From Bacteroidales bacterium UBA6408 (lineage in GTDB: Bacteria; Bacteroidota; Bacteroidia; Bacteroidales; UBA932): DNA of 31,083 bases. The notes below the pieces were generated by a model. The model did no database searches. It was given only the letters and a program-made list of their open reading frames with translations, and had not been told where the DNA came from. Position numbers and translations under genes: made by a program. The stretch covers positions 24,852 to 55,934 of the forward strand of contig DJPQ01000100.1 in NCBI GenBank assembly GCA_002439805.1, written 5' to 3'. This document shows, piece by piece, positions 1 through 8,142 of the stretch. Positions within the stretch are counted from its first letter, which is position 1. Every line of letters begins with the position of its first letter.

Positions 1-1860
1 GAGGCGGGGGCTGGAATGGGTGCCGGAATGGGTGCCGGGACTGGAGCGGAGAGGGTGCGGGCAGAGGAGCAGAGCCTGCTGGACGAGTTCGGGTATGACC
101 TCACTGCGGCGGCAAGGGAGCACCGGCTGGATCCGGTCGTGGGACGCGAGGACGAAATCATGAGAGTGATTCAGATTCTCGGCAGAAGGAAGAAGAACAA
201 CGCGATGCTGATAGGGGATCCGGGCGTGGGCAAGTCGGCGATTGTGGAAGGAATAGCCATACGGATCGCCACGGGGGACACGCCGCCTACCCTCGCCGGG
301 AAAAGGCTGGTTTCGCTCGACATAGCCTCGGTCGTCGCGGGAACGCGCTACAGGGGCGACTTCGAGAAGAGGCTCAAGGGCATCATGAACGAGATAGCCG
401 CCAACCCGGACGTGATTCTGTTCATAGACGAGTTTCATACCATGGTCGGGGCGGGAGGCGGATCGGGAAGCCTTGACGCGGCGAACATACTCAAGCCGGC
501 CCTTGCTCGCGGGGAGATTCAGTGCATAGGGGCCACCACGCTCGATGAATTCCGCAAGATTGTGGAAAAGGACGGGGCGCTTGACAGGCGCTTCCAGAAG
601 ATTGTTGTAGAGCCGACGTCCCCGGCGCAGACGCTTTCCATCCTTGAGAGGATGTGCCCGAGGTATGAACAGTACCACAGGACAAGCTACAGCGAAGACG
701 CGCTGGAGGCCTGCGTGTCGATGTCCGCAAGGTATGTGACGGACAGGTGCCTGCCGGACAAGGCCCTGGACATCATGGACGAGGCGGGGTCGATGGTGAG
801 GCTGCGCGGAGGGAAGAACGTGCGGAGGGAGGACGTCGCGGAGGTGGTCTCGAAGATGACCGGCATACCGGTGAGCAGCGTGGCGCAGTCGGAAAGCCTG
901 AGGCTCATGCGGATGGAGAGCCGGCTGGAGCAGCGGATAGTCGGGCAGGACGAGGCCGTAGCCGGCGTCGTCCGCGCGATTCGGAGGAATCGCGCCGGGA
1001 TCAAGGATCCCGCCCGACCCATCGGCACCTTCCTCTTCGTCGGCCCGACGGGAGTGGGCAAGACCCAGCTCGCGAAGTCAATAGCGGAATACCTCTTCGA
1101 CAGCGAAGACAACATGGTCCGCATCGACATGAGCGAATACTCCGAAAAGTTCAATGTGTCGAGGCTCATCGGCGCACCTCCGGGCTATGTGGGCTACGAA
1201 GAGGGAGGGCAGCTCAGCGAGAAGGTGCGCCGCAAGCCTTACTGCGTCGTGCTTCTGGACGAAATAGAGAAAGCGCACCCGGATGTGTATAGTCTTCTGC
1301 TTCAGGTTCTTGACGACGGCCGCCTGACCGATGCCGACGGCAACACCGTCGATTTCCGCAACACCATCCTCATCATGACGTCGAACGTCGGCTCACGCGA
1401 GCTTGACGAATACGGCAGCGGAGTCGGGTTCGCCACGGCCGGCCGCAATGTGGATGACAACCGCAGGACAGTCCTCAACAAGGCGCTCAAGCGCACTTTC
1501 CCGCCGGAGTTCATCAACCGCATCGACGAGGTGATTTTCTTCGACAGCCTCACGCCGGAAAGCATCGCGAAAATTGTGAACATCGAGCTGAAGGCACTTC
1601 AGGGCAGGATTCGCGACGCGGGCTACAGCCTCGACATCGCTCCCGCAGTGAAAAAGTTCATCGCCGAGGCGGGCTTCGACCCGAGCTACGGGGCACGTCC
1701 GCTCCGGAGAATCATCCAGCGTTTTGTCGAAGACCCCGTCTCCGAATTCATCATCGGCGACCGCAGCCGCAGAAACAGGAAGGAAACGGTTCGCCTGCAC
1801 ATCGGTCTCGCTCCTGACAGAAAAGGCACGACAGTAAGCAAAGCGACGGCAAAGAAATAG
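1..1860 (+). CDS. clpC: ClpC-type AAA+ ATPase, ATP-binding subunit of Clp protease (5'-truncated by window)
   Basis: Protein unfoldase that feeds substrates to the ClpP peptidase. The frame is open to base 1, so the N-terminal Clp-N domain lies outside the window; the Met at base 16 sits in a Gly/Ala/Met-rich linker and is probably not the start. Counting from that Met: Walker A GDPGVGKS at 67-74, Walker B ILFIDE at 134-139, second Walker A GPTGVGKT at 343-350, second Walker B VVLLDE at 411-416, sensor motif GARPLRR near the end. VGF at about 470-472 matches the ClpP-docking tripeptide of ClpC, which ClpB lacks. Odd: only about 20 residues separate the DEAG helix (about 255-258) from VVSKMTGIP, where ClpC normally carries a coiled-coil/UVR middle domain of roughly 100 residues. 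ClpA is the alternative, since it also lacks that domain, but the flanking motifs read as ClpC. Confidence 0.9.
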   Translation, partial: EAGAGMGAGMGAGTGAERVRAEEQSLLDEFGYDLTAAAREHRLDPVVGREDEIMRVIQILGRRKKNNAMLIGDPGVGKSAIVEGIAIRIATGDTPPTLAGKRLVSLDIASVVAGTRYRGDFEKRLKGIMNEIAANPDVILFIDEFHTMVGAGGGSGSLDAANILKPALARGEIQCIGATTLDEFRKIVEKDGALDRRFQKIVVEPTSPAQTLSILERMCPRYEQYHRTSYSEDALEACVSMSARYVTDRCLPDKALDIMDEAGSMVRLRGGKNVRREDVAEVVSKMTGIPVSSVAQSESLRLMRMESRLEQRIVGQDEAVAGVVRAIRRNRAGIKDPARPIGTFLFVGPTGVGKTQLAKSIAEYLFDSEDNMVRIDMSEYSEKFNVSRLIGAPPGYVGYEEGGQLSEKVRRKPYCVVLLDEIEKAHPDVYSLLLQVLDDGRLTDADGNTVDFRNTILIMTSNVGSRELDEYGSGVGFATAGRNVDDNRRTVLNKALKRTFPPEFINRIDEVIFFDSLTPESIAKIVNIELKALQGRIRDAGYSLDIAPAVKKFIAEAGFDPSYGARPLRRIIQRFVEDPVSEFIIGDRSRRNRKETVRLHIGLAPDRKGTTVSKATAKK

Positions 1861-1908
1861 AGACAACTTCCACAAAATCAGGGAACAAGGCACAGATTAT
1901 GCAATCAT

Positions 1909-1929
1909 GGCCGGCGGTTGTAACCGGCC
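1909..1929. other. Stem-loop downstream of clpC
   Basis: GGCCGG (1909-1914) and CCGGCC (1924-1929) are inverted repeats, with an inner GGTT/AACC pair, about 50 bp after the clpC stop. There is no T-run directly after the stem, so this is not a textbook intrinsic terminator. The rest of the 1861-2004 gap is AT-rich, with an A-run and a T-run near 1956-1978, and holds no gene that I can see. Confidence 0.35.
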
Positions 1930-2004
1930 TGCATATTCATCGGGCCTTAGAAACAATAAAAAAAGGGTATTTTTTTTTGAAGGTTTCGTAAAATTTCAGA
2001 CAAA

Positions 2005-2961
2005 ATGAGAACAGCATTGAAAACAGCCTTCGCGGGCGCCGTCGCGGCGCTTTTGTGCCTCTCCGCCGCCGCACAGCCGCACAAAACGGCGATGCCCGCA
2101 CCGGACGGGACCTATATGTTCGCGGAAAGAGACACCTGCAGTCTCTACATGGACATCTATGAACCCGCAAAGGGCACGACAAAGTTCGTCACCGGCCGGG
2201 AAAAGCCGACGGTCATCTTCATGTTCGGAGGCGGATTCATCGGAGGCAGCCGCAACGATGCGGACCTCGCCCCGCTCTTCAACGCAATGCTGCGCGAAGG
2301 GCTGAGAATCGTGGCCATTGACTACAGGCTCGGGCTCAAGGGACAGAAAAATGTGGGAATAGGCAGCGTGGATGCAATCGACAACGCAATCCACATCGCC
2401 GTGGAAGACCTCTTCAGCGCCACCGGATTCATCATCGACAATTCCGAAGAGCTCGGAATCGACGCCGGGAACATGGTCATCATGGGTTCGTCAGCCGGCG
2501 CGATCTCCGTCCTTCAAGCCGAGTATGAACTGTGCAACGGGAGCAGTTGGGCACAGGTTCTCCCGGAAAGCTTCAACTACAGGGGCGTGATTTCTCTCGC
2601 GGGAGCGATACTCAGCCGCGACGGCGCTCTCAAATATGCCAAGACTCCGTGCCCGATGATTCTTTTCCACGGGACCGAGGACAAGGTCGTAAACTACAGG
2701 CAGACACGCTTTTTCAAGCTGGGCTGGTACGGTTCCAACACCATCGCGTCGGTCTGCCGCAAGAAAGGCTACAACCACTGCATCTACCGCTACGAGGGCG
2801 CACGCCACGAAATCGCAGCCTCCGGCCTTGAGAATCTCCCTGCAATCATGGAATTTCTGGAAGTCAACGTCTCCGACGGCATCTCCCGCAGCATCGACGC
2901 AACCGTCACCGACCCGCGTATCGAACCTTCCACCCTCACCCTCAGCGAGTTATATAATTGA
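2005..2961 (+). CDS. Exported alpha/beta hydrolase (esterase/lipase-like)
   Basis: Predicted secreted or periplasmic alpha/beta-hydrolase of 318 residues, probably a carboxylesterase; the substrate cannot be told. The N-terminus is a Sec signal peptide: basic MRTALK, hydrophobic stretch, then a cleavage region around AAAQP (residues 20-25). An oxyanion-type FGGGF motif sits at about residues 75-79. The nucleophile elbow GSSAGA fits GxSxG. HGTEDKVV supplies the likely acidic residue and GARHEIA the catalytic histidine. This is the order expected of the fold. It stands alone between clpC and a convergent nucleoside phosphorylase and ends inside a strong bidirectional terminator. I see no sugar-ester or PUL context that would point to xylan or pectin esterase activity. 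Confidence 0.8.
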   Translation: MRTALKTAFAGAVAALLCLSAAAQPHKTAMPAPDGTYMFAERDTCSLYMDIYEPAKGTTKFVTGREKPTVIFMFGGGFIGGSRNDADLAPLFNAMLREGLRIVAIDYRLGLKGQKNVGIGSVDAIDNAIHIAVEDLFSATGFIIDNSEELGIDAGNMVIMGSSAGAISVLQAEYELCNGSSWAQVLPESFNYRGVISLAGAILSRDGALKYAKTPCPMILFHGTEDKVVNYRQTRFFKLGWYGSNTIASVCRKKGYNHCIYRYEGARHEIAASGLENLPAIMEFLEVNVSDGISRSIDATVTDPRIEPSTLTLSELYN

Positions 2962-2991
2962 AAAATGCCGGTTAAACCGGCATTTTTCAAT
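2957..2991. terminator. Bidirectional intrinsic terminator
   Basis: Perfect 16-bp inverted repeat: arms 2957-2972 and 2976-2991 around a 3-nt TAA loop. The arm is ATTGAAAAATGCCGGT, so each strand has a GC-rich core followed by a T-run (CCGGCATTTTT). It overlaps the stop codons of the hydrolase (plus) and the nucleoside phosphorylase (minus), so it should terminate both convergent transcripts. Confidence 0.9.
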
Positions 2992-3863
2992 TACAGTTCA
3001 GACATTTTCGACAGACACAATTCAACCAGTTTCCGCACCTGCGCCTTATAGTCAGGATTGCTGCTGCCGATATGCCGGTTGGCGATGGCGCAGCAGACAG
3101 TGCCGGCGTGATGACCGAGATGCGCGGCGATTCCGGCGACTGCGGAGCCCTCCATCTCGAAGTTGGTGACGCGGCGGCCGTCAAACTCGAAGCTCTCGAA
3201 CTTATCGACCATGTCCGGCATAGCGAGCCGCATACGGAGAACACGTCCCTGAGGCCCGTAGAACCCGGACGCTGCAATCGTCATTCCCTTAACCGTGCAG
3301 TCGCTGAACTTGTCGATGAGCTTCTGGCTCGCCTTCACGAAATACGGGTCAGGAAGATGATTCGCCCAGCCCACGTGCTTCTTGAACGCCTCCTCGATTT
3401 CAGGCATCGCAATCTTGTCCCTGTCGGCATACCAGTTGAGAAGGCCATCGCATCCGACTGAAATGTGGGAGAAGATGAACGAGCCGAGAGGGATGTCCGG
3501 CTGGATTGCACCGCAGGTACCGATTCGGAGAATGTTGAGCGAGCGCTTCCGCTCCTTGATTTCCCGGGTCTTGAAGTCGATGTTTGCAAGGGCGTCAAGC
3601 TCATTCATCACGATGTCGATGTTGTCGCAGCCGATTCCGGTCGAAACGATGGTGAAGCGCTTCCCGTTGAATTTGCCGGCGGTAGTCACAAACTCCCTTG
3701 AGGCGTGTCGGAACTCGATGTCGGTAAGGTACTCGGCGACCATATCCACGCGCCCCGGGTCCCCCACCAGAATCACATTGTCCGCAAGTTCCTCCGGCTT
3801 GAGATGAAGATGAAAAACGGAGCCGTCCCCATTGATTATAAGTTCTGATTCTGCTATTCGCAT
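2991..3863 (-). CDS. udp: Nucleoside phosphorylase, uridine phosphorylase-like
   Basis: 290-residue PNP/UDP-family enzyme (phosphorolysis of a ribonucleoside to base plus ribose-1-phosphate, cytosolic, pyrimidine salvage). Family landmarks: VGDPGRV near residue 33 (phosphate binding), IVSTGIGCDN, LRIGTCGAI, and NFEMEGSAVAGIA in the C-terminal third, equivalent to the conserved ribose-binding Met-Glu. Full length for the family. The start is ATG 3863, and a TAnnTTTG box lies about 90 bp upstream. Specificity for uridine rather than another nucleoside is inferred from overall similarity, so the symbol is tentative. Confidence 0.85.
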   Translation of the reverse strand: MRIAESELIINGDGSVFHLHLKPEELADNVILVGDPGRVDMVAEYLTDIEFRHASREFVTTAGKFNGKRFTIVSTGIGCDNIDIVMNELDALANIDFKTREIKERKRSLNILRIGTCGAIQPDIPLGSFIFSHISVGCDGLLNWYADRDKIAMPEIEEAFKKHVGWANHLPDPYFVKASQKLIDKFSDCTVKGMTIAASGFYGPQGRVLRMRLAMPDMVDKFESFEFDGRRVTNFEMEGSAVAGIAAHLGHHAGTVCCAIANRHIGSSNPDYKAQVRKLVELCLSKMSEL

Positions 3864-3949
3864 AATTCGTTGATTTTAATATTAAACAAAAAAGCCCCGG
3901 CAAGTTATCATTTCTAACAGAAACGCCCTCGCGTCGGACACATCTGTTG

Positions 3950-3957
3950 CAAATATA
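3950..3957 (-). promoter_or_regulatory. Putative -7 box for the nucleoside phosphorylase gene
   Basis: Minus strand reads TATATTTG, an exact match to Bacteroidota TAnnTTTG, about 87 bp upstream of the ATG. No well-spaced TTG -33 element is visible. The rest of the 3864-4071 gap holds no gene. Confidence 0.45.
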
Positions 3958-4019
3958 GTCATTTTTCAATTTTCCGGAATATATTTGCCCTCAGATTTCT
4001 CCGAATGGGCAGTTTTTGC

Positions 4020-4027
4020 TATTTTTG
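4020..4027 (+). promoter_or_regulatory. Putative -7 box for the DUF4293 gene
   Basis: TATTTTTG matches TAnnTTTG, 45 bp upstream of the ATG at 4072. A second match (TATATTTG, about 3979-3986) lies further up. No clear -33 TTG at the right spacing, so confidence is moderate. Confidence 0.45.
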
Positions 4028-4071
4028 CATCCGTTTGTACACAATTCAAGTTGAACTAAACGCAATAAATT

Positions 4072-4500
4072 ATGTGGCAAAGAATACAGACGCTGTATCT
4101 CGCTATCGCGACGGCACTTCTGACGTCAATGTTTTTCTGCAAGTTCGCGACCATCATCGGTTCCGACGGAGCTGAGGCGACAATCAAATATTTCGAGAAG
4201 GTTCCCTACTGCTTCCTCCTCATCGTGACGCTCATCGGCAACGTGTTCTCCCTGTTCGCCTTCAAGATAAGGGTTCCGCAGATGAGGGTCGCGACTCTCT
4301 CGGCGATAAACCTTCTCGCGTTCCAGGTCTGGATAATCGTGGACGTGGTGCGGGGCTGGAACGAGATGGTGTTCTCAGTGACGGCTCTCTTCCCGCTCGT
4401 CGCGATGATTCTGGACATCCTTGCGGCGCGCAACATCATGCTTGATGAGGCAATGGTGCAGTCCGCATCAAGGCTTCGTGCCGCCAAAAGACGGCGTTAA
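4072..4500 (+). CDS. DUF4293 family integral membrane protein
   Basis: 142-residue inner-membrane protein of unknown function. The opening MWQRIQTLYLAIATALL is the characteristic start of the Bacteroidota DUF4293 family. Four hydrophobic segments are visible (about 8-24, 46-64, 72-90 and 98-118), followed by a short basic cytoplasmic tail (RLRAAKRRR). No catalytic motif is apparent. Its TAA stop shares the four bases TTAA (4497-4500) with the stop of the convergent LytTR gene. Confidence 0.85.
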   Translation: MWQRIQTLYLAIATALLTSMFFCKFATIIGSDGAEATIKYFEKVPYCFLLIVTLIGNVFSLFAFKIRVPQMRVATLSAINLLAFQVWIIVDVVRGWNEMVFSVTALFPLVAMILDILAARNIMLDEAMVQSASRLRAAKRRR

Positions 4501-5351
4501 GAAAACCTCTCCAGTACAGCCTTCTCGTAGGTCTTGGTGACCGGAATCGGCGGAATCTGGCCGCAGTCAAGTTCAAGGACAAATGAATCCCCCTCCTTGC
4601 GAAGAACGCGGACATGCTCGGTGTTCACGACATATTTCCTGTGGCAGCGGACAAGCGTACTGCCCCTGAACGTTTCCTCGACGGTCTTGAGGCGGCAGCG
4701 CAGCATATACTGCTTCATGTCCCCGTTCCCGTCATCATACCATACCTTTATATAATTGTCATCGGACTCGATGAAGTAGAGATTGCTGCGGCGTACGGAA
4801 AAGCGCAGCGTCCCGCCGATGTCGAAGAGCGTGATTTTCTGTTCGTCTGTCTCCGGCTCCGGCTCGTCGGTCACGACATTGCTGTAGTTCATCAGCCGGA
4901 TAATCTTTTCCTTCTCGACGAGCGCGAAATAGAGACACGAAATTATATATGGCACAGCCAACGATATGAACCCGTAGAGCATGGCCTTAAGAAACACCTC
5001 ATACACGGTCATGTCCTCCGGAACTGCGGAAATAAGCGCCGTCAGACCCGTGTATATCCCGCAGATGACGACGATTTCCGCAAAGCACCAGAGGGCATAG
5101 TGCCAGATCTTCATCTCAAAGAGATATTTCGTCTTGTACATCACTACCCTGCTGACAATCAGGACGATGACGCTGATGAAGAAGAACAGGAGGGTGTAGA
5201 GGAAACGGGAGGAATAGCCGAGCTCGAACCACGCGGTCTTTGAAAAAGGAACATAGAGATTCATAAAGACCACTGCAAAGAGCACGGAGAAAGTCACCTG
5301 CCCGACAAGTTGGAATTTGTCCAGAAGATAGCGTGGAAGCTTTTTGTTCAT
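4497..5351 (-). CDS. Membrane-anchored LytTR-family DNA-binding regulator
   Basis: 284 residues. Four predicted membrane helices (about 15-35, 50-70, 84-105 and 120-143), an acidic linker (TDEPEPETDEQ, about 161-171), then a C-terminal LytTR domain (about 178-283) with the typical LYFIESDDNYIKVW and LVRCHRKYVVNTEHV segments. LytTR domains bind direct repeats in promoters as transcription factors. Here the receiver domain is replaced by a membrane module and no histidine kinase is adjacent, so the input signal is unknown. Transcribed divergently from the FabF gene from a promoter abutting the fabF promoter, which makes control of its own intergenic region possible. Confidence 0.85.
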   Translation of the reverse strand: MNKKLPRYLLDKFQLVGQVTFSVLFAVVFMNLYVPFSKTAWFELGYSSRFLYTLLFFFISVIVLIVSRVVMYKTKYLFEMKIWHYALWCFAEIVVICGIYTGLTALISAVPEDMTVYEVFLKAMLYGFISLAVPYIISCLYFALVEKEKIIRLMNYSNVVTDEPEPETDEQKITLFDIGGTLRFSVRRSNLYFIESDDNYIKVWYDDGNGDMKQYMLRCRLKTVEETFRGSTLVRCHRKYVVNTEHVRVLRKEGDSFVLELDCGQIPPIPVTKTYEKAVLERFS

Positions 5352-5391
5352 ACCTCAAATTTTCTTACGGTCCAGTAACGGACTGACGCTG

Positions 5392-5423
5392 CAAAATTAT
5401 TAAATTTGAACCAATCCGGCAAA
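5392..5423 (-). promoter_or_regulatory. Promoter of the LytTR gene
   Basis: Minus strand: -33 TTTG (5423-5420), 20-nt spacer, -7 TAATTTTG (5399-5392, matches TAnnTTTG), then about 40 nt to the ATG. Both elements and the spacing fit the Bacteroidota consensus. Confidence 0.65.
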
Positions 5424-5456
5424 TTTGGACACCCAGAAAAATTTTGAGTATATTTG
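5424..5456 (+). promoter_or_regulatory. Promoter of the FabF gene
   Basis: Plus strand: -33 TTTG (5424-5427), 21-nt spacer, -7 TATATTTG (5449-5456), ATG at 5489. The -33 box abuts the -33 box of the divergent LytTR promoter, and together they form the palindrome CAAATTTG (5420-5427). Confidence 0.65.
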
Positions 5457-5488
5457 CCCTCCGAAAATATGAAAAATATTGAATATAT

Positions 5489-6742
5489 ATGGAAAAAAGA
5501 GTTGTAGTAACCGGCATGGGCGTGGTTTCGCCGATAGGAAACAATGTCAAGACATTTTGGGACAATCTGAAAAACGGCAGAAACGGCATCAAGAGACTGA
5601 CGCGGTTCTCAACAGAAGGGCTCTCGGCGTCCGTCGCCGGTGAAATCACGGACTTCAACCCGGCCGATTTCGGAATTGAGCCGTCCTTCACCAGGAAACA
5701 GGACCTCTTTTCGGTCTATGCCGTGGCTGCGGCCAAACAGGCGATGGACCAGTCCGGGCTGAATTCGGGCGAAGGCGGAAACATCGACCCGTTCAGATTC
5801 GGAGTCTATGTCGGGTCAGGCATCGGTGGCTACCCCGCCACCTACCGCGAAGTGGAGAAGATGATTACAAACGGGCCGAGGTGGATTTCCCCTCTCTATG
5901 TCCCGATTATGATTCCTAACATAGCATCCGGAAACATCGCCATACGGCATCACGCCAACGGCCCGTGTCTTCCGATTGTGACGGCCTGCGCCACGGCAAC
6001 CCACTCAATCGGGGAAGCTTACAGGGCCATACGCCACGGATATGCGGACGCAATCATCGCCGGCGGCACCGAATCACCGCTTATCCCGATGGGAGTTGCG
6101 GCATTCGCCAATGCAAAGGCACTCACCGGCTCCGATGACCCGAACTATGCCTGCCTGCCGTTCAACGCGAACAGAGCCGGATTCGTGCTCGCGGAAGGTG
6201 CCGGAGTTGTTGTTCTTGAGGAATATGAGCGCGCTAAGGCAAGAGGAGCCGAGATTCTCGGGGAAATCTGCGGATACGGGAACACCTGCGACGGCTATCA
6301 CATCACGGCTCCGAGACCGGACGGGCTCACGCAGTCCAAGGCCATAGAGGAAGCGCTTTCCGAAGCCGGCTACCGCCCCGGAGAGGACAATCTCTACATC
6401 AACGCCCACGGAACTGGCACCCAGCTCAACGACAGCTGTGAAACCAAGGCATTCAAAATGGCGCTTGGGGAAAAGGAGGCACGCAGGGCGCACATTTCTT
6501 CAACGAAATCAATGACGGGACACCCGCTCGGAGCCGCCGGGGGGTTCGAGGCAATAGCCGCCGTGCTTGCGCTCAGGGACGGCATCGTGCCGCCGACAAT
6601 CAACCTCGATGCGCCGGATCCGGACTGCGACCTCGACTACACGCCGAATGCCGCAGTCAAGACCGACCTCACCATCGCAATTTCCGACTCTCTTGGATTC
6701 GGAGGGCATAATGCCTGCATCGCCTTCAGACGGATTGTCTAA
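5489..6742 (+). CDS. fabF: Beta-ketoacyl-ACP synthase II (FabF type)
   Basis: 417-residue condensing enzyme that extends acyl-ACP with malonyl-ACP in cytosolic fatty-acid synthesis. It starts MEKRVVVTGMGVVSPIGNNV, the standard KAS start. The catalytic triad is intact: Cys167 in TACATATHS, His307 in NAHGTGTQLND and His345 in KSMTGHPLGAAGG, plus the C-terminal GFGGHNA loop. Length is normal for FabF. No acpP or other fab gene adjoins it, so a second, specialised KAS (for example in an aryl-polyene or lipid pathway) cannot be excluded, but nothing nearby supports that. Confidence 0.88.
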   Translation: MEKRVVVTGMGVVSPIGNNVKTFWDNLKNGRNGIKRLTRFSTEGLSASVAGEITDFNPADFGIEPSFTRKQDLFSVYAVAAAKQAMDQSGLNSGEGGNIDPFRFGVYVGSGIGGYPATYREVEKMITNGPRWISPLYVPIMIPNIASGNIAIRHHANGPCLPIVTACATATHSIGEAYRAIRHGYADAIIAGGTESPLIPMGVAAFANAKALTGSDDPNYACLPFNANRAGFVLAEGAGVVVLEEYERAKARGAEILGEICGYGNTCDGYHITAPRPDGLTQSKAIEEALSEAGYRPGEDNLYINAHGTGTQLNDSCETKAFKMALGEKEARRAHISSTKSMTGHPLGAAGGFEAIAAVLALRDGIVPPTINLDAPDPDCDLDYTPNAAVKTDLTIAISDSLGFGGHNACIAFRRIV

Positions 6743-6743
6743 G

Positions 6744-6836
6744 AGGCGACCTGCTGCGTTGCACTTCGATAATTTGAATCCTCACAACCATAAGGTTGCT
6801 GCGGTTCAAATTTCTCGCGCGCCTTGCATCTCATCC
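6744..6836 (+). repeat. Structured intergenic repeat, copy A
   Basis: Member of the repeat family described in the findings. Closing pair AGGCG (6744-6748)/CGCCT (6820-6824); outer stem AATTTGAA (6771-6778)/TTCAAATT (6805-6812); conserved TCCTCA; inner hairpin CAACC (6785-6789)/GGTTG (6794-6798) with an ATAA loop; conserved CTGCGG. It begins directly after the fabF stop and fills most of the gap to the convergent rsmD stop. Confidence 0.75.
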
Positions 6837-6863
6837 TCCTATACAATCCTAGGACAAGATGTT

Positions 6864-7394
6864 TCACACAAAAAAACTGAAATGAACATTGCCGTATTTC
6901 CTTTCCTTTACGAAGTGCGGATGCGAGGTGAAGGAATATTCTGCGGGATGCTCAAGAATGAAATAACATTCGGGATTGAGTATTCCGCAGTTCAGCACCT
7001 TGTCGGGGATTGTGTCAAGCCCCTCGATGGCATATGGCGGGTCGGCGAAGACAATGTCGAACTTTTCCCTGCACAGGGGAAGAAAGTCAAAGACATTGTG
7101 GCGGACGACGGTCAGGTTGTCGAGACCGAACTTTGTGGCCTGCGAGCGTATGAACGAGGCGTTTGCCGGAGCCATTTCCACGGTGTAGGCCATTCCGACC
7201 CCGCGTGAGGCGAACTCAAGTGAAATCGAGCCGGCTCCACCGAAAAGATCGAGAACCTTAAGGCCGTCGAACTCATATTCGTTGTCAAGAATGTTGAACA
7301 GCCCCTCCTTCGCGAAATCGGTTGTGGGACGGGCGGCATAGCCTGCGGGAAGTTCTATCGTGCGCCCCTTGAGTTTTCCTCCTATTATCCTCAT
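6864..7394 (-). CDS. rsmD: 16S rRNA (guanine(966)-N2)-methyltransferase RsmD
   Basis: SAM-dependent methyltransferase acting on G966 of 16S rRNA in the small subunit. The start is ATG 7394 (MRIIGGKLKGR, the canonical RsmD opening), giving 176 residues; the open frame extends further upstream but that extension runs into the region of the neighbouring gene. Motif I LDLFGGAGSISLEFASRG binds SAM, and FADPPYAIEG carries the DPPY catalytic motif of N2-guanine methyltransferases. It follows a DUF3822-like gene by 58 bp, an arrangement I recall as common in Bacteroidota. Confidence 0.92.
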   Translation of the reverse strand: MRIIGGKLKGRTIELPAGYAARPTTDFAKEGLFNILDNEYEFDGLKVLDLFGGAGSISLEFASRGVGMAYTVEMAPANASFIRSQATKFGLDNLTVVRHNVFDFLPLCREKFDIVFADPPYAIEGLDTIPDKVLNCGILNPECYFILEHPAEYSFTSHPHFVKERKYGNVHFSFFV

Positions 7395-7452
7395 AATCAA
7401 TGAAAATTGTTCCGTCTTACCGCAGCCCAGGCCCTGCCCGTTCCCAAACAAG

Positions 7453-8142
7453 TCAGAAGGTCGCCTCGACGCTGCGGAAATAGCTGCACAGGGAAATCTC
7501 CTCCTCATCCGTAAGCGGAGTTCTGAAAAAGATGTCCGAAACGTCCGGGTTGAGCTGGAGGCTCTTCATCGCGGAAAAAATCCAGTATTCGGCCGTAGTG
7601 AAGTCCTGCGCGTCAAAGACATTGCACAGGCGAAGGCTTCTGCCCTCGGCAATCACAAGATAGAGGCGAGAGTCGGCAAGCGAGGCCACGATCTTGTTAT
7701 ACTGCGAGATTCCGGACAGTGAGCGGAGCATATAGTAAAGTTCCGGAAGCACATCGGCGCGGCTGCCATCGACCCTGAGAACAGTGTTTCGCAGGGTTTC
7801 CGAGAGCGTCTCCCCTATCGCAGGCGACCAGATCATAGTCGCGGCGAATTCCGGGACCGCCACGCTTGAAATGCCGTCGGTCGCCGAGACGTCTGCCACC
7901 GAGGCGAGCAGTCCGCGCTCACCGCCCTCAAGGACGAACTGAGCCGGAGCCAAAGTCACCTTGGGAGTGAAGAGCGAAATCTCCACCTCGTCATAGCGCC
8001 GCTGAAGTGCGCGGGCGGTAAAAACAGACCCGGCATCCATCCATCCGGATGAATGCCTGGCCTTGTCAGATTCTGTCTGAAAGGAAAATCCGCCCAGACC
8101 GACCTGGACGAAAATCCTGTCCTTACTCCCAGTTACCTGCAT
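7453..8142 (-). CDS. DUF3822-like protein
   Basis: 229-residue soluble protein assigned to DUF3822 mainly from its length, the pattern VPEFAATMIWSPAIGETLSETLRNTV and LYLVIAEGRSLRLCNVF, and its place directly upstream of rsmD. No signal peptide, membrane helix or catalytic motif is visible. The N-terminus overlaps the end of the upstream membrane-protein gene by 20 bp, so the two are probably co-translated. Function unknown. A role linked to rRNA modification is only an inference from gene order. Confidence 0.65.
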   Translation of the reverse strand: MQVTGSKDRIFVQVGLGGFSFQTESDKARHSSGWMDAGSVFTARALQRRYDEVEISLFTPKVTLAPAQFVLEGGERGLLASVADVSATDGISSVAVPEFAATMIWSPAIGETLSETLRNTVLRVDGSRADVLPELYYMLRSLSGISQYNKIVASLADSRLYLVIAEGRSLRLCNVFDAQDFTTAEYWIFSAMKSLQLNPDVSDIFFRTPLTDEEEISLCSYFRSVEATF

